Positions 1 to 9,026 of a stretch of DNA of 64,000 bases are shown here, one piece after another. This DNA comes from Bog-159 sp035308525 (GTDB taxonomy: Bacteria; Acidobacteriota; Terriglobia; Bryobacterales; Bryobacteraceae). Location of the stretch: assembly GCA_035308525.1 (NCBI GenBank), contig DATGGM010000039.1, positions 1 through 64,000 on the forward strand, written 5' to 3'. Numbering within the stretch: the first letter of the stretch is position 1; each line of letters starts with the position of its first letter. Below the pieces are notes generated by a model. The model saw only the letters and a list, made by a program, of their open reading frames with translations, was not told the DNA's origin and ran no database searches. The position numbers and the translations under genes were made by a program.

Positions 1-1
1 G

Positions 2-769
2 GGGGACCGCACGGGGATCGACAAGCTGGCGTTCTACGCGCACCAGGCCGGGCTGGGCCAAAAGACCGGCATCGATCTGCCGCACGAAGCCGAGGGCATC
101 GTACCATCGTCGGAATGGAAGATCCGCAACTTCCGGGAGAAATGGTATGCGGGCGAGACCATCTCGGTGGCTATCGGCCAGGGGGCGCTCACGGTCACGC
201 CGCTGCAACTGGCGCGCGCTTATAGCTGGCTGATCAACGGCGGCACGTGGCATCAGCCCCACGTGGTGAAGGGCGGAAAATACCAGGAGCATAGCTGGCC
301 ATTGTCGCCGGAGAACGTGGCCAAGGTGATCTACGGAACTTACGGCGTGGTGAACGAAGGGGGAACCGGCGTGCGCGCGCGGCTGCCGGGCCTGGACGTG
401 TGCGGCAAGACCGGCACCGCCCAGCTTGCCTCCAACAAATTCCTGAGCGGCAAAACGGGCAAAGAATTCGAAGACAACGCGTGGTTCGTAGGCTTCGCGC
501 CGCGGCAGGCGCCGGAGATCGTGGCGGTGGCGCTCTACGAGCATGGCGGCCACGGGCAGTTCGCGGCGCCGGTGGTGCGCGATATTCTGAAGGCGTACTT
601 CGATAAGAAGGCGAGGCTGGCGGGAGAGGCCGAGACCCAGAAACGCGCGGACGCCCAGAAGATCACCCGGCTGCTGCGCTTGGGGCTGCCGGAGCTTCCT
701 CAACCGGATCAGCCAGCAGACCCCATCATCGAGGCATCATTTTTCAGTTCGGACGGCGACCGGCCATGA
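2..769 (+). CDS. mrdA: Penicillin-binding protein 2 (peptidoglycan transpeptidase), 3' part only
   Basis: The reading frame is open from base 2, so the N-terminal half, including the SxxK serine, lies outside the window; 255 residues remain. The C-terminal transpeptidase domain is recognisable from GQGALTVTPLQLARAY and from the KTGTAQ box near residue 134, which lines the active site in class B penicillin-binding proteins. In the family this enzyme crosslinks peptidoglycan during lateral wall growth on the periplasmic face of the inner membrane. The gene overlaps rodA by ATGA, the usual pairing of transpeptidase and glycosyltransferase of the elongasome, which favours PBP2 over the divisome FtsI. 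The last 50 residues are polar and variable. Confidence 0.93.
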   Translation, partial: GDRTGIDKLAFYAHQAGLGQKTGIDLPHEAEGIVPSSEWKIRNFREKWYAGETISVAIGQGALTVTPLQLARAYSWLINGGTWHQPHVVKGGKYQEHSWPLSPENVAKVIYGTYGVVNEGGTGVRARLPGLDVCGKTGTAQLASNKFLSGKTGKEFEDNAWFVGFAPRQAPEIVAVALYEHGGHGQFAAPVVRDILKAYFDKKARLAGEAETQKRADAQKITRLLRLGLPELPQPDQPADPIIEASFFSSDGDRP

Positions 770-1857
770 ACCGATACACGAGTCCCCGCGAACTGGACTG
801 GACGCTGATGATCATCTCGCTGGTGATCTGCGGCGTGGGCGTTCTGCAAATCTATAGTGCCACGCGCGGTACCGTGTGGCAGGACGCCTGGTGGAAGCAG
901 ATTATTTATATCTGCGGGGGCCTGCTGCTGATGTGGCTGATGCTGGCGGTCGATTACCACACGCTGATGAATTACGTGTATCCGCTGTACGGAGTATCCG
1001 TGGCGGCGCTGCTGGCGGTGCTGGTGGTGGGCCGGCAGGCGTTCGGTTCGCGGCGATGGATTCCGGTGGCGGGCGGCTTTCACTTACAGGTGTCGGAATT
1101 CGTAAAACTGGTGATAATATTATTGGTAGCCCGCTTCCTGACGGAGTTAAAAACCGAAGATCTGGAAGGCAGGGACATGGCCAAGGTCGCGGGGTTGGTG
1201 TTTGTGCCCATGGCGCTGGTGATAAAACAGCCGGACTTGGGGACATCGCTGACTTACCTGCCGATCCTGATTGTCGGGATGTTTCTGGCCGGGATGCGCC
1301 TGAAGTATCTGGTGGCCATCGCCGTGGTGGTTTTGCTGGTTCTTCCGGCGGGCTGGACTGTTTTGAAGGATTATCAGAAGGCGCGATTGGTGAGCTTTAT
1401 GGATCCGGACCATGATCCGCGTGGCACGGGGTACCAGTTGATCCAATCCAAGATTGCAGTAGGCGCCGGCGGCATGTGGGGCAAGGGAGTGACGAAGGGG
1501 TCCCAAACGCAGCTTCGGTTCCTCCCGGTGCCACACACCGATTTCATCTTTTCGGCGTTCGCCGAGGAGCATGGATTCGTAGGCGTAATCGTGGTGCTGG
1601 CGCTGTATTTCGTGTTGATCATGCAGGTGGTACAGAACGCCCAAACGGCCTCGGATAAAGCCGGCATGTATATCTGCATGGGGGTTGCCGCATTATTGCT
1701 GTTTCACGTGCTGGTGAACGTGGGGATGGTGGTGGGACGGATGCCCGTTACTGGAATTCCGCTGCCCCTGATGAGCGCCGGCGGATCGAGTGTGTTGTCG
1801 AATTTCCTGATGTTGGGGCTGGTCAATAACGTCCGGCTCAGAAGGTTTGTGAATTAG
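766..1857 (+). CDS. rodA: RodA, SEDS-family peptidoglycan glycosyltransferase
   Basis: This 363-residue polytopic protein has about ten membrane segments and the SEDS hallmarks: KQPDLGTSLTYLPI, SKIAVGAGGMWGKG, FIFSAFAEEHGFVG and the C-terminal GIPLPLMSAGGSSVLSNF. SEDS proteins polymerise lipid II into glycan strands together with a class B PBP. The start codon overlaps the stop of the upstream PBP gene (ATGA), so translation is probably coupled. Length and motif order are normal for RodA. FtsW is the alternative, but the PBP2 neighbour and the absence of division genes argue for RodA. Confidence 0.95.
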   Translation: MNRYTSPRELDWTLMIISLVICGVGVLQIYSATRGTVWQDAWWKQIIYICGGLLLMWLMLAVDYHTLMNYVYPLYGVSVAALLAVLVVGRQAFGSRRWIPVAGGFHLQVSEFVKLVIILLVARFLTELKTEDLEGRDMAKVAGLVFVPMALVIKQPDLGTSLTYLPILIVGMFLAGMRLKYLVAIAVVVLLVLPAGWTVLKDYQKARLVSFMDPDHDPRGTGYQLIQSKIAVGAGGMWGKGVTKGSQTQLRFLPVPHTDFIFSAFAEEHGFVGVIVVLALYFVLIMQVVQNAQTASDKAGMYICMGVAALLLFHVLVNVGMVVGRMPVTGIPLPLMSAGGSSVLSNFLMLGLVNNVRLRRFVN

Positions 1858-2148
1858 GTTTAGGATTTGTTGGGAGCCGTGGAGACTCCCGGAGGGAAAA
1901 CGTGCTGGATGCGCACCCTCCGGCGCCGAACCACAAGCATTGCGCGAGTGGTCGAATCGGTGATGAAGGAGTTGGTTCCCCGGATCGGGAGGGCGCGGTT
2001 AGGAGTTGCGCCCCGGTCCAGCGTGAGCTTCATACAAAGTCCGCAGGCGCTCGATGCCCGGTTCGCGGGGCGCCACTGAGACCCACGCAGGGTAGCCATC
2101 TTCCTCCCTTACCGCGGTCCGCCGCGGGTTCCCAGCGGAGGAGAATGC
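1858..2148 (+). other. Leader region of the RNase E/G gene with small hairpins
   Basis: This 291-base gap holds no convincing gene; short frames in it lack a ribosome site and a recognisable product. It contains GGGAG/CTCCC at 1872-1876 and 1886-1890, then GGAGGG at 1891-1896 facing CCCTCC at 1916-1921, and CCGCGG-TCCG-CCGCGG just ahead of the gene. The ribosome site AGCGGAGGAG lies 5-7 bases before the ATG at 2149. RNase E is known in enterobacteria to cut its own 5' leader, so a structured leader here could be autoregulatory; that is inference. Confidence 0.4.
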
Positions 2149-4647
2149 ATGTCCAAAGAGCTAATTGTTTCCGCCAGCCGCCACGAAACCCGCGTGGCGG
2201 TGCTTGAAGACGATCAGGTAGTCGAGGTATATCATCAACGGGAGTCGGAATATTCGCTAGCCGGCAGTATTCACAAGGGGCGCGTGACGCGGGTGCTGCC
2301 CGGCATGCAGTCGGCCTTCGTGGATATCGGCCTGGATCGCGACGCGTTCCTGTACGTGTCGGACTTCTTCGAGGATAACGAGGAATACGACAAGATTGTC
2401 ACCAGCGTGGAGGAGAAGGTCTTCAAGATGGACAAACCCCCCGCTGGTCCAGCGGCCGCACAGGCAGCCGCGGCGGTAGCCCCGTCCGGCACGCCGGAAG
2501 CGGCGACGCCGGATGCCGCGGTCCCGGCGCCCGCGGCCACCCAACCGGCCGCCACGGCGGAGGTGCCGCCGCTTTCGGCTCCGCAGTTCGCGCGGCGCAC
2601 CGACGAACACGATCGAGACCGCCACGGGCGACGCTCCCGGCGCCGGCGTCCCAGGGGCCGCGGCTTGCCCGAATCGAAATACTTTTCACCAGCGCAGCAT
2701 CAGCATGCCGAGCCGGCGCCTCCCCCGAGGCCGCCCGAAGAGGCCGTGGAGGCGGAGGCCGAGACCGAGCCGGAGAATGCCCCCGATATGGTCGTGCTGC
2801 CCGGCGAGTCACTCGCGAAATATCGCGGACCCGAGGACCCGGAAGAGCGCGAGGACACGGCTGATTCTTTCGATGAAGGTCAAGCCGACGCTCCGGAAGC
2901 CACCAGTCAGGCACCCGAGCGGGTGGCCGCCGAACCGGTCGTGACTCCCGAGCCCGTCGCGATTCCCGAGCCCGCCGCGATTCCCGAGCCCGCCGCGATT
3001 CCCGAAAGGCATCCGTCGCCCGCGGCCGAAGAAATAGCCGACGCTCCCGTAGCATTGGAATTGGAAGAAGCTGCCGGGCAGCCGGAAATCGCAGAGCCGG
3101 AGGCCGAGACTCCGGAGGCCCAGACCGAGGAGGCTGTCGCGAGCGAGCCAAATGAATCCGCGGAGGTCGAGGGGCAGCCTTCGGAAGCCGAATCAGGTCC
3201 CGAACCGGCGCGCATACCCACCAGCCTTACCGCGACCCTGCGCGAGCACGGTCCCCGGTTCATGCACCGCGTCTCGCGACGCATGCGCCGCAGAGGCCGC
3301 GAGGGGGGCGACTTCCAGCAACGCGGCGATCCTAATCGGGAAGGGCGTCCGCAGGAGGGGCGGCCACCGGAAGCACGTCCACCGGAGCGGTCCGACGCCC
3401 GCCAGGTTTCCCGTCCGGAGCCGGCCCGCGCCGAAAGATCCGCGACGCCGTCGATCAGCGACCTGCTGCGCGAGGGTCAGGAAGTCATCGTGCAGATCGC
3501 CAAGGAACCGCTGGGGCAGAAGGGCGCCCGCATCACTTCGCACATCGCATTGCCGGGACGCTTCCTGGTGTACATGCCGACCGTGGATCATATCGGCGTA
3601 TCCCGCAAAATTCCGTCCGACGAAGAGCGCCTGCGCCTGAAGCGCGTCCTGCAGGCCAACCGGGTCGGTATTCCCGGCGGCTTTATCGTGCGCACCGCCG
3701 GCGACGGCCGCACCGAGGAAGAACTCCGCGCCGACATGCTTTTTCTCTACAACCTGTGGCTGGACCTTCGGCAGAAGGCGGAGAAGAAGCCCGCGCCGGC
3801 ACTCATGCACCACGACCTGGGAGTTGTGGAACGGATCCTGCGCGATCAGCTCACCTCTTCATTCAAAAGCATCTGGGTGGACAACGAAGATGTCTACGCG
3901 AACGTGCTGGCTTTCGTGGAGCGCTTCCAGCCGGCGCTGGTCAGCCGGGTGAAGTTGTATACCCGGAGCACGCCCATCTTTGATGAGTACGGCATCACGC
4001 AGGAGCTGGAAAAGGCCCTGCGGCCCAAGGTATGGCTGAAGACCGGAGGACATATCGTCATCAATCAGACCGAGGCACTGGTGGCGATCGATGTCAACAC
4101 CGGCAAGTACGTGGGCAAATCCAACCGGCTGGAAGACACTATCGTCAAAACCAATACGGACGCCATCAAGGAAATCGTGCGTCAGATCCGCCTGCGCGAC
4201 CTGGGCGGCATCATCGTGGTGGATTTCATCGACATGGACGAGCGCAAGAACCGGCAGCGGGTGATGCAGGTGCTCGAAGAGGCCATGCGTGCCGACCGCG
4301 CTCCCTACAAGATTCTGCAGTTCAACGATTTCGGCCTGGTGGCCATCACGCGCAAGCGCGTCAAGCAGAGCCTGGAGCGCACGCTGTGCATACCTTGTCC
4401 GTATTGCGACGGTTCGGGGTATGTGAAGAGCCCGCAAACGGTGATCGGCGAGATCCTGCAGGAGGCGCAGAAAATCGCCCGCGCGGTGGAGGGCAGCAGC
4501 GTGATGCTGCGGGTGAACCCGGAAGTGGCCAAGGTGCTGAAGTCCAACCAGAACTCGTACCTGCAGGAGATCGAGGAGATTCTGGGGCGGACGGTGCTGG
4601 TGAAGAGCGATCCGCTGCTGCACCAGGAGAAGTTCGACCTGGCCTAG
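2149..4647 (+). CDS. rng: Ribonuclease E/G family endoribonuclease with a long disordered insertion
   Basis: The 832-residue protein starts MSKELIVSASRHETRVAVLE, as RNase G/E does. The S1 domain begins at about residue 40 (KGRVTRVLPGMQSAFVDIG), is interrupted by roughly 355 residues rich in Pro, Ala, Glu and Arg (about 78-433), and resumes at LLREGQEVIVQIAKE. The catalytic DNase I-like region follows, with metal-binding Asp648 (VAIDVNTGKYVGK) and Asp692 (IIVVDFIDMD), 44 residues apart against 43 in E. coli. The zinc link is C750-P-Y-C753. There is no C-terminal scaffold after the core, so the insertion may do that job. It includes four near-identical copies of a PEP(V/A)(A/V)IPE unit. The enzyme processes rRNA and decays mRNA. 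Confidence 0.93.
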   Translation: MSKELIVSASRHETRVAVLEDDQVVEVYHQRESEYSLAGSIHKGRVTRVLPGMQSAFVDIGLDRDAFLYVSDFFEDNEEYDKIVTSVEEKVFKMDKPPAGPAAAQAAAAVAPSGTPEAATPDAAVPAPAATQPAATAEVPPLSAPQFARRTDEHDRDRHGRRSRRRRPRGRGLPESKYFSPAQHQHAEPAPPPRPPEEAVEAEAETEPENAPDMVVLPGESLAKYRGPEDPEEREDTADSFDEGQADAPEATSQAPERVAAEPVVTPEPVAIPEPAAIPEPAAIPERHPSPAAEEIADAPVALELEEAAGQPEIAEPEAETPEAQTEEAVASEPNESAEVEGQPSEAESGPEPARIPTSLTATLREHGPRFMHRVSRRMRRRGREGGDFQQRGDPNREGRPQEGRPPEARPPERSDARQVSRPEPARAERSATPSISDLLREGQEVIVQIAKEPLGQKGARITSHIALPGRFLVYMPTVDHIGVSRKIPSDEERLRLKRVLQANRVGIPGGFIVRTAGDGRTEEELRADMLFLYNLWLDLRQKAEKKPAPALMHHDLGVVERILRDQLTSSFKSIWVDNEDVYANVLAFVERFQPALVSRVKLYTRSTPIFDEYGITQELEKALRPKVWLKTGGHIVINQTEALVAIDVNTGKYVGKSNRLEDTIVKTNTDAIKEIVRQIRLRDLGGIIVVDFIDMDERKNRQRVMQVLEEAMRADRAPYKILQFNDFGLVAITRKRVKQSLERTLCIPCPYCDGSGYVKSPQTVIGEILQEAQKIARAVEGSSVMLRVNPEVAKVLKSNQNSYLQEIEEILGRTVLVKSDPLLHQEKFDLA

Positions 4648-4676
4648 CCGGAAATCAATGGTGCAAGGAGGAACCC

Positions 4677-5543
4677 ATGGCAAACTATGCTCACCCCGAA
4701 ACGCTGGCCAGCACGGACTGGGTGGCCGCCCATGCGAGCGACCCCGGAGTCCGCGTGGTGGAAGTGGATGTGGACACCAAGGCATACGACGAAGGCCATG
4801 TCCCGGGCGCCATCGCCTGGGCATGGAATTCGCAACTGAGCGACACCGTGCGGCGCGACATTTTGTCCAAGGCGCAGTTTGAGGAATTGATGTCCGCGTC
4901 CGGCATCGCTCCGGACACCACCATCGTGATTTACGGCGATAACAATAACTGGTTCGCCGCCTGGGCGTTCTGGCAGGCCAAGATCTACGGACATGGCGAC
5001 GTGCGCCTGATGAATGGCGGAAGGAAGAAGTGGCTGGCCGAGGGCAGGGAACTGGCTACCGGCGCGCCGAAGGTCCAGGCCGCGCGATATACAGCCGCGG
5101 AGGCGGATCTGTCGCTGCGGGCTTTTTTGCCGCAGGTGCAGGCGGCGGTATCCGCGCGGGCGGCGGCGCTGGTGGATGTGCGCAGCCCGCAGGAATTCAC
5201 GGGGGAGATCCTGGCGCCTCCGGGATTGCCCGAGACCTGCCAGCGCGGTGGACACCTTCCCGGCGCGCGCAGCATTCCCTGGGGCAAGACCTGCAACGAA
5301 GACGGCACTTTCAAGACCGCCGACGAGCTGCGGGCGCTTTACGCCGGGGAAGGCATCGACGGCTCGCGGCCGGTGATCGCCTATTGCCGCATTGGCGAGC
5401 GATCCAGCCACAGCTGGTTCGTACTGAAGTATCTGCTCGGGCTGGACAACGTCACCAACTACGACGGGTCCTGGACCGAGTGGGGCAACCTGGTGGGGGC
5501 ACCCATAGAGAGGGGCACGGCGGCAGGTGCAGCCAAGGCATGA
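4677..5543 (+). CDS. Thiosulfate/3-mercaptopyruvate sulfurtransferase (tandem rhodanese)
   Basis: Two rhodanese domains fill 288 residues. The N-terminal one is inactive in type (ends around NGGRKKWLAEGREL); the C-terminal one has the active-site loop YCRIGERSSHSW with the persulfide-forming Cys237. The start chosen is the ATG after CAAGGAGGAACCC. The loop CRIGERS is that of thiosulfate sulfurtransferases (TST/rhodanese) rather than the CGSGVTA loop of mercaptopyruvate enzymes, so thiosulfate is the more likely donor. It follows the RNase gene by 29 bases and is convergent with the acyl-CoA synthetase, 6 bases away. Confidence 0.92.
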   Translation: MANYAHPETLASTDWVAAHASDPGVRVVEVDVDTKAYDEGHVPGAIAWAWNSQLSDTVRRDILSKAQFEELMSASGIAPDTTIVIYGDNNNWFAAWAFWQAKIYGHGDVRLMNGGRKKWLAEGRELATGAPKVQAARYTAAEADLSLRAFLPQVQAAVSARAAALVDVRSPQEFTGEILAPPGLPETCQRGGHLPGARSIPWGKTCNEDGTFKTADELRALYAGEGIDGSRPVIAYCRIGERSSHSWFVLKYLLGLDNVTNYDGSWTEWGNLVGAPIERGTAAGAAKA

Positions 5544-5549
5544 AGCCGG

Positions 5550-7166
5550 CTACGCCGTCTTGATGTTTGCCGCATCCTGTAAACCGAGGGCCTCGATTTC
5601 CTGCTCGCGGATGCGGAACTTTTGCACCTTGCCGGTGACCGTCATGGGGAAGGCTTCCACGAAACGCACGTATTGCGGAATCTTGAAGTGGGCGATCTGC
5701 CCACGGCAGTAATCGCGCAATTCGTCCCCGGTCATGGATTCGCCGGCCTTTAGCTTGACCCACGCCAGCACCGCCTCGCCCAGCCGCGCATCCGGCAGGC
5801 CGACCACGTAAACGTCCGCGATCTTGGCATGCTGATGCAGGAACTCTTCGACTTCGCGCGGGTAGATATTCTCGCCGCCGCGGATGATCATCTCTTTCAG
5901 GCGGCCGGCGATGTGGAAGTAGCCATCCGCGCGCATCACGGCCAGATCTCCGGTGTGCAGCCAGCCGTCTTCATCGATGGCGCGCGCGGTGGCTTGGGGC
6001 TCGCCGTCGTACCCTTTCATTACCATGTAACCGCGCGCGCACAACTCGCCGCGTTCGCCGGTCTCCAGGGTCTGGTTGTTCCACGGCGCGACGATCTTCA
6101 CTTCTGTCTCGGGCAGCGCGTTGCCGATGGTGGAGACGCGAACTTCGAGGTCATCGTCGACGCCCGAGCCGGTGATAGCCGGCGAGCTCTCGGTCTGGCC
6201 GTAAGCCACGGTCATGCCGGCACAGTGCATGTCGGCAATCACGCGCCTCATCACTTCCACGGGGCAGGGAGCGCCGGCCATGATTCCGGTGCGCAGCGAG
6301 CTCATATCGTACTTGCGGAAATCGGGATGCTCCAGTTCGGCGATGAACATGGTGGGCACGCCATAAATGGCTGTGCAGCGCTCCGCCTGGACGGCTTGCA
6401 GGGTGGCCAGGGGATCGAACTGGGCCGCCGGCATTACCAGCGCGATGCCGTGCACCACCGACAGCAGCGAACTCATCACGCATCCGAAACAGTGGTAGAG
6501 GGGCACAGGGGAGCATAACCGGTCCGTGCCGGCGAGGCGCATGCCGCGGCCGACGACGTAGGCGTTGTTCACCAGGTTGCGATGGGTCAGCAGCACGCCT
6601 TTGGGTGATCCGGTGGTGCCGGAAGTGTATTGGATGTTGACCACGTCTTCGGGCGTCAGGGTCAAGGCGGGCACATCCGCGCCCGCGGCCAGCATGTCAT
6701 CCCAACCAGCGGCGCCCAGCAGGACGACGTTCCGGAGCGGCAGTTCCTGGCCGGCGCGCGCTTCATTGAGGATATCCAGGTAAGAGACACGCGCGTCGCG
6801 CTCGTGCAGGAAGACGGCCTGCATGGCGGATTTACGCAGCACGTAGCGCAGCTCATGCGCGCGATAGGCAGGATTCACGTTCACCAGCACAGTGCCCGTG
6901 AGGGCCGTGGCCATCTGCAGGTATACCCATTCGACGCAGTTGCAGGCCCACACGCCGACGCGGTCGCCGGGCCGCAGCCCAAGCCCCCACAAGCCGCGGG
7001 CCGTACGCCGGGCGTTCTCCTGCAGTTCGGCGTATGAGAGCCGCAGGCCCTGGTGGCGCGAGACCAAGGCATCCCGATGGGGATGGCCCGCGGCGGACTC
7101 GGCGAGCACCTGGCCGATGGTCTTCTCGAGGAGCGGCAGAGCGGGGCCGCGGACGTAGCTTTTCAC
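5550..7166 (-). CDS. Fatty-acyl-CoA synthetase (AMP-binding, ACSF2-like)
   Basis: The 538-residue protein has the full ANL-family motif set: P-loop YTSGTTGSPKGVLLTHRN, YGQTESSPAI, the hinge region GYFHIAGRLKEMIIRGGENI and the C-terminal catalytic lysine in GKVQKF. It adenylates a carboxylic acid and joins it to CoA. The closest recognisable subgroup is the medium-chain acyl-CoA synthetases (ACSF2/FadD-like); the substrate cannot be read from sequence. Translation starts at a GTG with no ribosome site. A TATAAT box ends 6 bases before it, so the mRNA is probably leaderless. Confidence 0.9.
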   Translation of the reverse strand: MKSYVRGPALPLLEKTIGQVLAESAAGHPHRDALVSRHQGLRLSYAELQENARRTARGLWGLGLRPGDRVGVWACNCVEWVYLQMATALTGTVLVNVNPAYRAHELRYVLRKSAMQAVFLHERDARVSYLDILNEARAGQELPLRNVVLLGAAGWDDMLAAGADVPALTLTPEDVVNIQYTSGTTGSPKGVLLTHRNLVNNAYVVGRGMRLAGTDRLCSPVPLYHCFGCVMSSLLSVVHGIALVMPAAQFDPLATLQAVQAERCTAIYGVPTMFIAELEHPDFRKYDMSSLRTGIMAGAPCPVEVMRRVIADMHCAGMTVAYGQTESSPAITGSGVDDDLEVRVSTIGNALPETEVKIVAPWNNQTLETGERGELCARGYMVMKGYDGEPQATARAIDEDGWLHTGDLAVMRADGYFHIAGRLKEMIIRGGENIYPREVEEFLHQHAKIADVYVVGLPDARLGEAVLAWVKLKAGESMTGDELRDYCRGQIAHFKIPQYVRFVEAFPMTVTGKVQKFRIREQEIEALGLQDAANIKTA

Positions 7167-7172
7167 GGTGGA

Positions 7173-7201
7173 ATTATAGCGCGCCGCGCGTGCTGTGCAA
7201 A
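7173..7201 (-). promoter_or_regulatory. Sigma-70-type promoter of the acyl-CoA synthetase gene
   Basis: On the minus strand TTTGCA (7201-7196) and TATAAT (7178-7173) are separated by 17 bases. The -10 box is a perfect consensus in a GC-rich setting. Transcription would begin about 7 bases downstream, on the GTG start codon at 7166. Confidence 0.6.
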
Positions 7202-7218
7202 GAAGGTCGCGCGGCGGT

Positions 7219-8505
7219 TCAGGTGCGGAGCGTGGCGAACATGGCTATCGCCGCGAAAGTCATCACGGCGGCGGTGAGCCACCCGAGGCCGCGCAGGAGC
7301 GGCGAGCAGACGTGGGCTCCCATCACCGCGGGGTCGGATGACAGCAGCACAATTAACACGATGAGAGGCGGCGCCAGCACGCCGTTGATCACGGCCGACC
7401 AGAATAACATGGCGATGACGCCGAAGCCGACGTAATCGAGCGCCAAGCCCAGGAGCAGACCCACAATAAGGACGGCGTAGAATGGGCGGGCGCGGCCCGG
7501 CGGGTATTTCAGCGAATTGCGCCAGCGGGCGCCCTCCGCCACCGCGTAGGCGGTAGAACCAGCCAACACAGGCACGCTCAGCATACCAGTGCCGACGATA
7601 CCCAGCGTGAAAAGAAGATATGCCGCCTTGCCGGCCAGCGGGCGCAGCGCCTCGGCAGCCTCTTGCGGCGTCGCGATTTGTGTGTGGCCGTGAGCGTGGA
7701 GCGTGGTGCTGGTGGTGAGGATGATGAAATACATGACGACGTTCGACAGCAGCATGCCCGTGATCACGTCACTGCGAGAATCGCGTTTCTCCTGCTCGGT
7801 AGCGCCCTGGCGTTGTGCCAGGGTGGTCTTGCCATGGTCGCGATCCTCTTCCACCTCTTGACTCGCCTGCCAGAAGAAGAGATACGGAGAGATGGTAGTG
7901 CCCAGGATAGCCACGAGTGTGGCCAAATAGGCGCCGGACCATTCCACATGGGGGACGAAAGTAGCTCGCAGCACGCTACTCCAATCCGGGTGAGCCAAAA
8001 ACGCCGTGACCACATAAGCGAACAGGACCAACGTCATCCATTTGAGGACAGTGGCGATCCGCCGATAGGCCTGCCCAGCCATCAACCAGATCATCAATGC
8101 GGCGTATACCGGAGCGAGATAGTAAGCCGGGATGCCGATGATCATGCTGCTGGAGGCGGCCATAGCCCCGAGGTCCGCGCCTATATTGACGACATTGGCG
8201 ACGGCCAGCAGAATGCAGGCCGCCCAAAGGGTGCGTGGGCCATAAAATTCCCGCAACAGGCCCGCCAAGCCGCGTCCTGTGATCATGCCCAGCCGCGCGC
8301 AAAGGAGCTGGGTGGCTGCCATCAACAGGAATGAAAACCACGCGGTCCACAGACAAGCGAAGCCCAATTGCGCGCCGGCAACGGAGTAAGTGCCAATGCC
8401 GGACGGATCATCGTCGGCCGCGCCCGTGACGAGCCCCGGTCCCAGCTTCGAGAGAAATCCTCGCAGCCCACCGGGGCCTCGCCTGGGGCTAAGTGCGGCT
8501 TTCAT
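7219..8505 (-). CDS. Nramp-family metal ion transporter, divergent binding site
   Basis: This 428-residue inner-membrane protein with about eleven hydrophobic segments belongs to the Nramp (SLC11) family. In classical Nramp the ion is held by DPGN in helix 1 and MPH in helix 6. Here the first is D33-P-S-G36 (ADDDPSGIGTYS) and the second is S206-P-Y (LGTTISPYLFFWQ). The Asn and Met ligands are therefore lost while the Asp stays. Such changes mark the Nramp-related branches thought to move hard ions such as Mg2+ or to have other substrates, so manganese import should not be assumed. It stands alone, 52 bases upstream (in transcription order) of the acyl-CoA synthetase. Confidence 0.85.
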   Translation of the reverse strand: MKAALSPRRGPGGLRGFLSKLGPGLVTGAADDDPSGIGTYSVAGAQLGFACLWTAWFSFLLMAATQLLCARLGMITGRGLAGLLREFYGPRTLWAACILLAVANVVNIGADLGAMAASSSMIIGIPAYYLAPVYAALMIWLMAGQAYRRIATVLKWMTLVLFAYVVTAFLAHPDWSSVLRATFVPHVEWSGAYLATLVAILGTTISPYLFFWQASQEVEEDRDHGKTTLAQRQGATEQEKRDSRSDVITGMLLSNVVMYFIILTTSTTLHAHGHTQIATPQEAAEALRPLAGKAAYLLFTLGIVGTGMLSVPVLAGSTAYAVAEGARWRNSLKYPPGRARPFYAVLIVGLLLGLALDYVGFGVIAMLFWSAVINGVLAPPLIVLIVLLSSDPAVMGAHVCSPLLRGLGWLTAAVMTFAAIAMFATLRT

Positions 8506-8528
8506 GCGGACGCGAGCGCGCGCGCCCG

Positions 8529-8693
8529 TCAGACTCTTCTACCGACATGCATCACCAAGCTGACGAGGAACAGGATCAGGAACAGAACAAAAACGATCTT
8601 GGCGATTCCCGCGAAAGCCAACGCCACGCCGCCGAAGCCGAGCGCGGCCGCCACGATGGCGATGAGCAGAAAGACCAGAGCATAGTAAAGCAT
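8529..8693 (-). CDS. DUF1328 (YtjA-like) small membrane protein
   Basis: A 54-residue protein, MLYYALVFLLIAIVAAALGF at the N-terminus, with two hydrophobic helices split by GFGGVALAFAGIAK and a basic HVGRR tail. This is the DUF1328/YtjA pattern found in many proteobacteria and acidobacteria; function unknown, often stress-induced. A ribosome site GGGAGGT lies 8 bases before the ATG. Confidence 0.85.
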   Translation of the reverse strand: MLYYALVFLLIAIVAAALGFGGVALAFAGIAKIVFVLFLILFLVSLVMHVGRRV

Positions 8694-8746
8694 TTTGTGT
8701 TACCTCCCGACGTTAGAAACAGCAGATCGGCTGCCAGTGTTGGAAC

Positions 8747-8902
8747 CTATAGGTGGATAACGCCCAGTAACATGAGGATCAGGACGATCACCAGAATAGT
8801 TCCAAGGCCGCCACTGGGATAATACCCCCACCCGCGGCTGTAGGGCCAAGCCGGCGCCGCCGCGAATACGAGCACTACCAAAAGGATCAAGAGCAGTAAC
8901 AT
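8747..8902 (-). CDS. DUF3309 small membrane protein
   Basis: A 51-residue protein with a hydrophobic N-terminal helix, the loop PAWPYSRGWGYYPSGGLGT and a second helix ending GVIHL. The central loop is diagnostic of DUF3309. GGAGGA sits 6 bases before the ATG. It precedes the DUF1328 gene by 53 bases and probably shares its transcript. The role is unknown; both families recur in general-stress gene clusters. Confidence 0.85.
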   Translation of the reverse strand: MLLLLILLVVLVFAAAPAWPYSRGWGYYPSGGLGTILVIVLILMLLGVIHL

Positions 8903-9026
8903 ATTCTTCCTCCGTGCTTCAGAGGAGCACGTGGAGGGCCATGCGGGCTATGGTACAGATGAGCACTTACTCAGCTGATAGCGTGCAGTCACTGCCTCGG
9001 CCTCTGAGTTGCATGTAGTCTTGAGT

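Noticed and set aside
1860..2099. Open frames on both strands ahead of the RNase gene
   Set aside because: No ribosome site, no recognisable product, and the three frames overlap each other; the region fits a leader better.
2941..3005. Tandem DNA repeat inside the RNase gene
   Set aside because: It encodes in-frame PEP(V/A)(A/V)IPE units of the disordered insertion and is not a mobile or CRISPR repeat.
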